A DNA stretch of 64,000 bases from positions 558,001-622,000 of the forward strand of contig NADL03000451.1 of NCBI GenBank assembly GCA_002205965.3, written 5' to 3'. The stretch comes from Kappaphycus alvarezii (Eukaryota; Rhodophyta; Florideophyceae; Gigartinales; Solieriaceae). Every line of letters starts with the position of its first letter. The first letter of the stretch is position 1. Shown here one piece after another: positions 35,679 to 44,679 of this stretch. The notes beneath the pieces are model-generated. The model did not search any database. It was not told where the DNA came from and saw only the letters and a program-made list of their open reading frames with translations. The position numbers and the translations under genes are program-made.

Positions 35679-36607
35679 CGCTACTTGAGGAAAAGTTTGG
35701 CAGACGTGGTTGCCGCAATGGTGAACAGCTGTTTCAGTGTTCCCTAAAATACATGAGCTAATGTGCCAATCAATCAGAACAAGACAAATGTCCTCCCTAT
35801 TGAATAGAATACGGATCGCTCAGTCCGCTTATCTGAGAAAATAAGGATTATCAGGTCCGTATTTTCATTGTCGTTTTATTCGATAGAAATTTTGGTGCGG
35901 CGTAGAATTTGATTTGATTTCTATCCGTAAAAATCAAATAAAAATACGGAATACGGCCCGGACTAGGGATGCTCTTAGTCTTCTAGTGTAATCCACTACA
36001 TGTATGGTTCAGGTTTTTGCACAAATTGAAAGATTCTCCTCCCCATAAACTATAATCGGGAACCCCTGAAGTTCCTGATGGGGTTTGAAGTCTGAAACAC
36101 TTGTGAGTAATTGGAGAATGCTGATTGCCTCCCCGTTGGCGCCCAGTATTTCAAGTGTTCAATTTCTCACAATTCAAAAGTATGTAGAGCGCCCCCGGTA
36201 GGTAATAAATGCCAAAAGAACAAAATAAATACAGTGCGCCTAATAAATATAGAAACCTAAGATTCCAAGGCATAACTGTACAGTACAATACGGAACGATA
36301 GTGGCACGCAAACAACCCATACTTGCCTACAGAGACTGAGATAGGACTAAGGAGGCCACAGAACTAACATCTACTCTCCTTTTTCTAAAAGAAAGGAAAA
36401 AAGTCGCTGGCGTAGTGGATAATAAATCTAGAAACTATAAACAGAAATACATAACAAGTAACTAAAAATAAAACTAGAACACAGCCAAGTAGTTAATTTT
36501 GCTTCCATTAGCCTTTAGAACTTCGACGCACCTTTTTTGCATCGACTGAACTAACTTCTGAAGCACAATTTCCTCGATTTTGGCCCATTCTTGGTCAATT
36601 GCAACTT

Positions 36608-38096
36608 TTAAAGCAGAAATTGAGTCAAACTGCCTTCCGTTACCTTAAATCGCCGCGCAACGATAACCCATAATTTTTCGATTGGTTTTAGGTCTGGGGA
36701 ACGTGCAGGCCACTCCACTACAGAAACGTCCTTCTCAGAAAACCATGCCTTCCTATGCTTAAACACATTGATAGGGGCATTTATCCTGCTGAAACACCGA
36801 ATCAAATCCATTGTTAATGGCCGCAAATTCTAGTAAATTACTCCCCATGTCGTAAAGTAACTTGCAGACACCTGCCTTCCATTCAAATAAACAATTGGAC
36901 ACTTGTCAAAGTAAGAGAAGCAAGCCCAAATCATAAATGAACCGCCACCATTTTGGCGCTTGGCCAATAGCCTCTCTTCCTTGCGAATATCATTCCAGTA
37001 ATGCTTAAACCCGTCTGGCCCATCCAAATTAAACTTTTTTTCTTCTGAAAAAACTACTTTCTTCCAATCATTCAGTCCTTTTCTCACCATTGTAGGATAA
37101 AAACCCTAGGGGATGGTTCGTCAGTAGCAGATTTTAGTATGGTAGAGCAAACAAGAACCTAAAGGGAACGATTAAACCAAAGGGATAAAAGTGGCCAAGG
37201 AAGCAAGGGATTCAAGGCGTTCAATGGGCGGGCGATTAACCAGCTGGGGTAGAGTCATCCAGGTTGGTGCCGATGGCTTGGAGACGCGAACAATTTTGGG
37301 GCCTCAGGTTGCTTGCCTTTTTACCTTCCCACTGAGGGTTGACCACATTATATAACCTAAAGGATGTACCGCTAGCTAGCTCCACTGTAAAGGCTCTACC
37401 GCTCCAGAAGGGCTCTCAACCAACCATTTGGGGGATAGATCACAAATCCAGAGGCGGGGATCAAGGTGAGCCGCGAGCTCCGCTTCGCCAACCGACGACG
37501 GTGCGTACCCAAGGGTTTCTTGTGACATCTCCATGAAGGTCCTTACTGTACGCCCGATCCTTACAGTAAACTCCGGCTGGACTCCAAAACCTGCACATGG
37601 CATGCCCACCTGGACGTCCAGCAATGCACGTCCTCATCCCTGCTGGATCATTACACTCGAACCCCTCAGCTTACAGAATCCCTCAGCGCGGCGCCACCAT
37701 GTTACTCCCGGCTCCCCAACCTGCGGGATATCACAATACTACAACCATCTTTGTAGCCCAATCAAGTCTTACCTTTTTGTGGGCTGCGGTAAGGAGCCGG
37801 ACCTGTTTAATCTTGTTGTACGTAAGGGTACTTGTTGCAAGTAATATCTGCTGTACTCTCTTCTCGCTTATTGGCAAATCTAAGGCGGCACAGAGTTGTC
37901 CCGCCGATTTCTCACCCTTGTGTGCCTCCCTTAGTAGATTCCGTCTTTCCGGGAGAGACATTTTTGGCAGGCGTCCGCTGCGTTTCCCTTTGCCATACTT
38001 ATCCGGGGTTTGGATAAATGTCAAAACCACCTTTTTAGAGCGATTGATTTTCGATGCGATAGAATCAATGCTCTCCCCGTCACACCTCGTCCTCAT
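36608..38096 (-). pseudogene. Tc1-like transposase, interrupted by a solo LTR
   Basis: The N-terminal half (38096-37744) has the paired HTH DNA-binding region: GESIDSIASKINRSKKVV, KRSGRLPKMSLPERRNLL and EKRVQQILL, ending RLDWATKMV. The gene is then split by the LTR at 37091-37743. It resumes as RKGLNDWKKVVFSEEKKF, NLDGPDGFKHYW and FMIWACFSY. Next come a frameshift inside the conserved QQDNAP box (one extra A near 36775) and EWPARSPDLKPIEKLW. The usual SDE triplet carrying the first catalytic Asp reads SEE. Frame analysis upstream shows RGKSLTDQEKGKI before the ATG, so the original start lay further upstream and is lost. Confidence 0.9.
37091..37743. mobile_element. Solo LTR inserted in the Tc1 element
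   Basis: A 653-bp block starts TGTAG and ends CTACA and is flanked by the 5-bp duplication ACCAT (37086-37090 and 37744-37748). Deleting the block and one ACCAT joins ..WATKMV and RKGLND of the Tc1 transposase in frame. No pol sequence is inside, so it is a solo LTR left by recombination between two LTRs. It does not resemble the LTRs of the three gypsy elements in this window. Confidence 0.92.
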
Positions 38097-38471
38097 AATT
38101 TTCCCTTTTTCTTGATCCGTGAGTGACTTTCCGCGAGGCTTTTCTTATGGTAATTCGTCGTTCTCTGTCGTGTAGATACTAGTTGCAGTCGGTATTGTCC
38201 ATTTAAAGTGTATAGCAGAGTACTTTATTAGTTTAACGATGTCTTAAATTCTACTTTTTTATATCGTTTCTATAGTTTCTATATTTATTATCCGTTTACA
38301 ACCTGGAATATTACATTTTCGTCGCCTCGATACCATCCGTTGTAAATCTTTCTTGTTGTACTTTCTCTATCTGACTGAGACGCCTTTCTAGAGTATTCTT
38401 TTAAGACGCGGGCTGGCAAGTGTGCAGAACTAGAAATCGGGGACGTTTCTATATTTATTAGGCGCACTGTA

Positions 38472-39181
38472 ATTGTAGAGAGCAGATTGCATCGCCAATG
38501 CTGCATTACAGTTATTATTGGAGGGTACTTTCAGACGTAGACATGACGAAAATTTGTACATTATTATCCGCACGGACTGGATGATGAATACTGTACAAAT
38601 GTACTAAAAACAAGAGGAAATTACAGGGCATGACTTCAACCACAACTTGTAGATTAAACGAACAAACGTCAACGTGCATGGCAACGTCATATTGTTTGGC
38701 AACTGTTCAGTCATCCCGCATGTTGGGGTCAGACAAAAAGAGTGACAATTGCTTGATGAGGTCACCACATTTGAAAAAATCCCGCAAACTGCAAACCTAT
38801 CAGATCTGGTGATGACAACCGGGCTGTGATGGCATCATAACCAACGGCCTTTAGTCGCAACGATCTCCAAATCTCCCCGACCGCTATACCAACGACATGC
38901 ATTCCAATGTCCTGCAATGGGTCAATTCTGTTACATCTGTTTCCCAGCACGCATCTGCGCCCCGACTACTGCACAGTATGCCCAACCCACTTATTACACC
39001 CCTCTCCCGTTCCCACGTCAGTTTCTTACTATCAGGGCCCCATCCCATCCCCACCATAGTTCAACACTCCACCACCTCAACCCCCCGACATTTTAAAACA
39101 CCCATTCCCCAACCTCACTAACTTCTCCACTCACTTTTCACGTCTCCCTACCCGAGACGTCCATCGCTCCCCTCTGACTCA
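38472..39181. other. Upstream flank of the CRAL-TRIO gene
   Basis: No gene seen. A short tactgtac motif lies at about 38580. From about 38960 the plus strand becomes pyrimidine-rich (C-rich with few G), as is also seen just before other start codons in this window; it probably contains the promoter and 5' UTR of the next gene. Confidence 0.4.
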
Positions 39182-40240
39182 ATGCCGCAGGATATCCACC
39201 TGCCGCCGCGCCAGGATGCTCCAAACTCCATGCATCACCCCACATCCGCTTCCTCATTCTTAAATCACGCCGCACCACCCAACTGCCACAACACCACCGA
39301 CCCGACCTCTTACACTCCAGACCCTCGGGACGACACAGACCCCCTCTCATTGCCCTCAAATCTCCGTCGCGACTCCTTTTACAACACCTCTGAAACCTAC
39401 GACATCCGCCATGCCGCCTTATCCGAGCTACGCCATCGGATACGTCGTTTCAAGGAGGAGCAGCAAACCCCCAACCAATCAAAACAACAGTCACCGAATC
39501 AATCCAGTGACGCATCGTCCTTTTCATCTAGGAAACGAGTGGTGTTCAGGCGGAGCGAAGATGACGCCTTCCTGCTGGTATTTCTGCGTGCCAAGAAGTT
39601 TGCAGTGGACAGTGCATTTGCAAAGTATGTCAACTACTGTCGTGCACATACGGAGCATCCTTGGTTAAGCGAGATTGATGTCAAGTTGGTGGAACGGCTG
39701 TTCGGGTCTGGGAGTTATACTATATTACCAGAGGCGGATGATAGAGGGAGCAGGATTTTGTCTATGGATATGAAGGTGTTGATGCCGGTGGTGGAATCGA
39801 TGGGGAAGGATAGAATGCGCCCGTTTTTGGTGGCTGTGTTTGGAATGTTGGAGACTTTGATGAAAGATGCGAGGGCGCAGGTGTATGGTGTGGTGGTGGT
39901 GGCAGATTTGGACGGGTGTCGGATGAAGACGTTTGGCTATTTGAGTGTGGCGCAGTACTTGTTGAGCCTTGACTTGTGCCAGAATTGCTACCCGCTTCGG
40001 GCAAAGGGTATGTATGTGGTCAGGGAACCGTGGTATGTCAAGGGGTTGTTCAATGTGATGAGGCCGTTCATGAAAGACGCAGTTAGGGATAATCTGTTGT
40101 GCTTTGGAAATGAAATTGAAAAGATTCACCGGTTCATTTCTAGAAAGGTTTTGCCGTTGAAGTATGGCGGGGATTTCAACTTGGACATGGAGGGCAACAC
40201 AAGATTTTGGGTGGATGCAGTGTCCAGAAGGCTTGGTTAA
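39182..40240 (+). CDS. CRAL-TRIO (SEC14-like) lipid-transfer protein
   Basis: A single intact 352-codon exon from ATG 39182. CRAL-TRIO proteins bind a lipid such as a phosphoinositide or tocopherol in a closed pocket and move it between membranes. Residues 1-120 are low-complexity and rich in Pro, Ser, His and Gln, with a basic helix near 78-92. The N-terminal helical part is seen at about 128-155 (LLVFLRAKKFAVDSAF), and the lipid-binding domain spans about 175-335 with VVVVADLDGC, CYPLRAKGMYVVREPW and the closing LPLKYGGDF. No membrane segment is visible. The ligand cannot be told from sequence. It begins the gene island and points the same way as RPA3, 660 bp downstream. Confidence 0.93.
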   Translation: MPQDIHLPPRQDAPNSMHHPTSASSFLNHAAPPNCHNTTDPTSYTPDPRDDTDPLSLPSNLRRDSFYNTSETYDIRHAALSELRHRIRRFKEEQQTPNQSKQQSPNQSSDASSFSSRKRVVFRRSEDDAFLLVFLRAKKFAVDSAFAKYVNYCRAHTEHPWLSEIDVKLVERLFGSGSYTILPEADDRGSRILSMDMKVLMPVVESMGKDRMRPFLVAVFGMLETLMKDARAQVYGVVVVADLDGCRMKTFGYLSVAQYLLSLDLCQNCYPLRAKGMYVVREPWYVKGLFNVMRPFMKDAVRDNLLCFGNEIEKIHRFISRKVLPLKYGGDFNLDMEGNTRFWVDAVSRRLG

Positions 40241-40398
40241 CAAATGGCCTACTAATGCGGTTTTCAAAAGGTTCGCACCGGTGGAACTAGTACAACCGAT
40301 GCCGCCGATGGAAGTCTGTGGAAGTCAATCACGGGCATCTTCGCTTACTCGAGATTGCTCGCGAATACAACGGATACACTTCCAGAAAGACCGCAACA

Positions 40399-40472
40399 TG
40401 TACTGTACTGTACTGTTCTGCTTTGAACTGTACGAAAGTACGGTACAATACGTACGGTACAGAAGTGCAGTG
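40399..40472. repeat. GTAC-rich cluster between CRAL-TRIO and RPA3
   Basis: Contains tgtactgtactgtactgtt followed by gtacgaaagtacggtac and gtacggtacag. A second cluster with cttacagtaca and ggtactgtactaag lies at 40687-40740, just before the E2F-like sites of RPA3. Confidence 0.75.
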
Positions 40473-40757
40473 CATACGTTTTCGTTTTTGGATGCCGCAG
40501 TTGAAATGCCGACTGTTCAAACTAATCCGCATTTGTCAAGAGTTCCCCGTGAACGTGACAAACTGCATTGCGGTACAGTGATTGATAACAGCCACCTATC
40601 GTGCAATGAACTGTAATGTTCGCTACCATCGGACCTGTAAGAAGCCATATTACTTTCAGTATTTCTTCACACACCTCGTACGTATCTTACAGTACACAAT
40701 TTTGATGACAATTACAGTACAATGCTGGTACTGTACTAAGCTCGTAAATTTTCTTCT

Positions 40758-40775
40758 CCCGCCAAATTTTCGCCC
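40758..40775. promoter_or_regulatory. Paired E2F-like sites upstream of RPA3
   Basis: cccgccaaattttcgccc contains the complement of TTTGGCGGG abutting TTTTCGCCC, two E2F/DP-type half sites in opposite orientation, 126-143 bp before the RPA3 ATG. E2F control of replication genes is well established in plants and animals. That it applies here is inference. Confidence 0.5.
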
Positions 40776-40900
40776 ATCGAAACGTCACTTATACCACGCA
40801 CTTCACACCCCCGCCTGAGAGCATCGGACTAGCCCGTAACATCATTTCCCCGCAACTACCCACATCCTCTCCGCCTCATATTCTCCTCGCAACCAACAAC

Positions 40901-41391
40901 ATGCGCATGGAGAACGAAACAGACCTTCCCGCCCCGTTCATCACCCCCAAGCAGCTCAATTCGTTCATCTTGAAATCCGTCATGATTGCCGGCAAGGTTC
41001 AGACCGTCAACGATTCTACACTGATCCTGGACGCTGGCGATCAGGGAAAATTCACAGTTATGCGTTGCAAGCCCAGTCCCGCTTCCGTATCTCCTGGTAT
41101 GCAACTTCTGCTCCGTGGCTTTGTCAATCAAGATCTTTCTGTCGCGGAGAGCAACAGCTACCCCCCTACTGACCTGGGCGAGTCGTTCGGTACGTGGGTT
41201 GTAGGCAACACTGTCATCCGTCACTGATTACATTGCGCCAGAGGGACCGAGCTAACGTACCCTGCTCTCATGTTTTTCTGAATCTCGTCTACTCTAACAC
41301 TCAACTACGTCGTCCTCTAGACATGAAACTGTACAACGATGCTGCTGCTGTCACCTCTCACCCCAACTATGTGCACATGTTTTCCAACTGA
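40901..41391 (+). CDS. RPA3: Replication protein A 14-kDa subunit
   Basis: RPA3 is the small subunit of the single-stranded-DNA-binding heterotrimer used in replication, repair and recombination. Exon 1 is 40901-41189, a 131-nt intron with GTACGT donor and CCTCTAG acceptor is 41190-41320, and exon 2 is 41321-41391, ending in TGA. The product is 119 aa, close to the usual length of about 115-121. A single OB fold covers most of it: TPKQLNSFILKSVMIAGKV, LILDAGDQGKFTV and LLLRGFVN. The spliced C-terminal helix DMKLYNDAAAVTSHPNY matches the helix that forms the trimer core. Unspliced, the frame would end in an unrelated 12 residues. A second ATG two codons in (40907) is an alternative start. Confidence 0.94.
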
Positions 41392-41506
41392 CAACCGAAC
41401 CAAGCTCCTCACTAGTGCTAGTAAATACGCCCCAGAGCTTATTCAAACCATGTGCACAGCTTCTTGCCGGTTCTTTTCTTCATGCTACTGCCCAAAATAC
41501 TCTCGT

Positions 41507-43969
41507 CTAAACGCCTAAACCGTACTTTCTTCTCAACCGATCATTCTCCTGTCTCAGCCTCACCACCTCCTCCTCTAGTTGCCTCACTCGTCGGTCTCGT
41601 TCTACAAACGCTTTCTGCAACTCTTGCGATTGCTGGGCCGCCATGATCACCATCTCCGAATGAATCCCTACAATATCCTTCCGTAATTCAAACCGCATCA
41701 AGTCCAACTCCTGGGCAATCACAATGCGCATCTCTTCTGCAAGACCAGTCACTCCTGTGATCTGTTCTGAAGCTTTTAGTTCTCCCCTCATGATTTGACC
41801 ATCACCGTATGATGTCGGTTGATACTCACTGATAATTTCTCCAGAGAGTCTTCTGGATTCGGATTTTGGAACCGGTTCCTTCCCACTACTCGCCCCTGCT
41901 TCAACTTGCTTTGCGCTGCTTGAATCCAACTTATTTTCGCGCGGTGCCACATCTATAGATCTCGCGGTCACAAGTGAAGCCAATTCATCTTTAACGGGCG
42001 TAATAGAGTGCAAGAGTCCCGCATCGGACGAACTCCTTGAAATTTTGGAACGCAGATTTATCGATCTGCATTGTTCAGGTAGTTTCTGGCTCTCAGATGG
42101 AGTTGAGCGATTGACTTTTCCAGCGTTTGGTGACAATAGCGTTGCTCGCTCTGATGAATCATGCGCATAAATTTCATCCTTGCAACCTTGGGCATGACCA
42201 GCATCCTCGGACACGGTGCTCCCGTGAAGTTGTGAAACATCACCATGACCAGAAAAGCGCGCAAGATCCTTCGGAGGTGACTTTCCAGAGATTGAGTCCA
42301 GACTGTCACTATCTCGATCTGTCTCGCGATGCCGCTTCGTTCGCTCCGTCTCGACGGTTATGGTCTTTTGGCTGGCTACCATTGAATATTCCCGGCTCTC
42401 CTCACGAGACTCCACGGGGTGAGACGCTCTTGTCTCATCCTTTGCCGGGTAATAGCAGTTAGAGTTCGTGACCGTGGAGTTCTGAATGTGATATGAGCCC
42501 GTCTCTCCCCACGAGGGGTTTCGTGAAAAGAAGACGCCTTTGCTGGAGTGGTGCCCCTACCGTCTAACTGCTTAGACACACGTGGAGCAATCGGTGAGAA
42601 AATGTCGCTGTCGCGCGGCCCGTCGCTACGCAACCTTCCACCTCCTCGCTCGCTCCTTGCATCGTCAGCCATCTCTAGCTCAATAAAATCAAGATCAAGC
42701 TCTTCCTCCCCGTCATCCTGCAACCCGCCCCGCAGTCCGTCCCATCAACAACTGTCTGCAGAAATAGGTCAGTACCGCCACCCGCCCCACTTGCCATCCG
42801 GCCCTTACCCTTTAACCCGTCCTTTGGTAACGGTCTTTTTGTCCTTGGATTACTCTCCAGCGCACGCTCTCCCGACGTGCTTGAAACCGTATCATAAAGG
42901 TCCAATGGCTGGAAATGTACAGACCGCACAGCAGAAATCTCATGATCCTCCTCCGTGGCATCCTCCATAGCCCGATCGACACACACCTCGGTCAACTGTC
43001 TGCCGCCCCCATTCTCCGCTTCTATCTTCCAGACGACCAGGTACCCGTTTGTCATCCCTGCCGCAAGATGTCGTGCATCAGTCGCAAACGATACTGCAGA
43101 CACAGGTGCCGCACACGAGATTGAAAACAACAACTTTTTCAACGCCGCGTCAAAGAAGCGGAGCTGCTTGTCAAACCCTCCCACACAAAGTGAAACAGCG
43201 CTCCCTGCTGGTGCAAATGTCATATCGGTTACCGGAGTACGCATCGCACTGGTAAACCTAGAGTAAGTAATGGAAACCTCGGTCGCGTTTTGCAAATGAG
43301 ATTCAGTGCGCGTGCGCAACGCAATGTTCTTGGAAATATCCCAGACGTTGATGCAACCGCTCTCATCGGCAGCGACGAGAAGGTTCAGATGATGTGGGGA
43401 GAAACTGACGGATGTAAACTTGACAGTAGATGCAGTGGGGGATGCACGGTGGCGCGGTTGCGCGCCGGCAAAGGAAGAGGAGCGTTCCGAGGTTGGGACG
43501 ATGTAACGGGCGACAATGCGATTGGAGAGGCGAGAGAAGAGAGACACGGTGTGGGCGGTGGCACAGGCGAGATATCGAGAATCGGCGGTGCGTTGAAAAG
43601 CAATGGATACGACGGGGGCGTCGAGGGAAAAGGAAGTGATGGGTTGTTTGGAGATTAGGTCAAGGATTGAGACGAAACCGTCGGTACGGCCTATGGCGAG
43701 GAAGCGAGAGGCTGGAGAAATGGAGATGCAGAGGATGGGGACGGGGGGTGTTCGGATTTGGGCAGGGATATTTCACCGGCAATAGAGAGAAAGTTGTCCG
43801 GGTAAAAGGTAAGGTTGTCATGGGTTGTGGCCTCGGCAAGAAGATGACCGGACGGAAACCAGTGGAGGGATTGAGGAGGGGGGCGAGAGAGTTTCGGAGC
43901 ACCAGACAGAGTGCAGACATGGAGAGTGTGATGGGTTCGAGATACTATAAGGGGTGTTGTGATGGACAT
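41507..43969 (-). CDS. NEDD1-like WD40 protein with frame changes
   Basis: In animals and plants NEDD1 tethers the gamma-tubulin ring complex to spindles and microtubule-organising centres. From ATG 43969 the WD blades start with LHVCTLSG and SLHWFPSGHLL. The next frame has SRFLAIGRTDGFVSILDL, LNLLVAADESGCINVWD, VGGFDKQLRFFDAALKKLL and VSFATDARHLAAGM. A third frame (about 42720-42400) is acidic and contains DSDIFSPI, like the conserved SLGxxFSPI region. The fourth ends in the coiled coil RQLEEEVVRLRQENDRLRR. Every change of frame needs a skip of 2 modulo 3. A 65-nt GTGAAA..CTCCAG segment (43776-43712) fits the first as an intron; the other two junctions I could not place. They may be short introns, sequence errors or decay. 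The gene converges on RPA3 with 115 bp between the stops. Confidence 0.72.
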
Positions 43970-44242
43970 GACGGGCAAGAAAGGAGGAGAGAAGCTTAGC
44001 AGTTTGAGGCAGGGGGAAGTGAGTTGAGGATGGGGTGTAGAGCATGAGAGAGGAGGTTAAGAGGCGGATTTCAAAGGTGCGATGAGTAGCGGGGAAACGG
44101 TGGTGCAGGCTGTCAAAGAAGGGAACTTTTCCAGTGGATGTGCTAGCGTACTTTGCTTTTGCGGCGTGTTTGAATTGTTGGGCAGTGCGCCATACTTCTC
44201 TACCGGAATTTGCTGGCTTTTGCTAGAGTACCCATATGAAGA

Positions 44243-44258
44243 CTTTTGCGCGCCAAAA
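44243..44258. promoter_or_regulatory. E2F-like palindrome upstream of the NEDD1-like gene
   Basis: cttttgcgcgccaaaa includes TTTGCGCGCCAAA, a near-palindromic E2F/DP consensus, about 275 bp before the start codon of the NEDD1-like gene. Together with the pair before RPA3, it suggests shared cell-cycle control. Inference from motif only. Confidence 0.45.
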
Positions 44259-44435
44259 ATAATTTTTTTAAACAAACAGTAAAATAATTAAAAGCCAACT
44301 GCTTTTTATATTGTATTGAATAAATCTTGACAGTATCCTTAAAAATAAAATTTACAGTTAATTTTGTGGAACAATTTAATTTATTTTGACTGTTTTTCAG
44401 GTGCGGTTGCTACGTTCCGTAGGACACGAAGGCAC

Positions 44436-44676
44436 AGTACTGTACTGTACAGCTTGTCCTGTACAGTACATGTGTACAGTACAGTACACATGACCGTATA
44501 GTGCGCCTTATCCTGTGCAACTCGTATTGGGCAATTTTCAAATCCTCGTTCGTTCAAAATTGAAATCGCATGAAACGGACTGCGAGATGGCAACAATGGC
44601 TGGAATCTAATTTTTTGTATTGTACAGGATTTTACTCAAGATATTCTCACATACTGTACTGTACTGTACTGTACAC
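44436..44676. repeat. Two dense GTAC-rich clusters
   Basis: 44436-44492 holds cagtactgtactgtacag, gtacagtacatgtgtac and agtacagtacacatg. 44651-44676 holds four consecutive copies of tactg/gtact type sequence (atactgtactgtactgtac). These are the densest examples of the motif scattered through the window. Confidence 0.8.
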
Positions 44677-44679
44677 TAC

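Larger units (their letters stand above)
32963..35974. mobile_element. PIF/Harbinger DNA transposon, complete but inactive
   Basis: The 3012-bp element is bounded by 3-bp TTA target duplications (32960-32962 and 35975-35977), the usual PIF/Harbinger target. The termini are inverted: left gagaatctctactccg, right (complemented) gagcatccctagtccg, 13 of 16 positions identical, with weaker similarity further in. Inside are the two genes typical of the superfamily, facing each other: a DDE transposase on the plus strand and a Myb/SANT-like DNA-binding partner on the minus strand. Both contain stop codons. The conserved ends and short list of stops suggest a fairly recent insertion. Confidence 0.92.
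36232..38469 (-). mobile_element. Tc1/mariner transposon with IR/DR ends
   Basis: Flanked by TA target duplications (36230-36231 and 38470-38471). The outermost 25 bp are perfect inverted repeats (start cagtgcgcctaataaata; 36232-36256 and 38445-38469). A second, related inverted pair lies about 185 bp inside each end (ggataataaat..tagaaactata; 36417-36440 and 38271-38293). This doubled arrangement is the IR/DR structure known from Sleeping Beauty-like Tc1 elements. Without the inserted solo LTR and its target duplication the element would be about 1580 bp, normal for Tc1. It carries one transposase gene on the minus strand. Confidence 0.94.

Noticed and set aside
39725-40267. 180-codon minus-strand frame
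   Set aside because: It is the antisense shadow of the CRAL-TRIO gene, with His/Gln-rich composition caused by the plus-strand codons.
41190-41227. RPA3 ending at 41227 without splicing
   Set aside because: The unspliced tail is unrelated to RPA3, whereas removing 41190-41320 restores the conserved C-terminal helix.
43290-43658. 122-codon plus-strand Gly/Arg-rich frame
   Set aside because: It is the antisense of the NEDD1-like WD40 coding region and has no support of its own.
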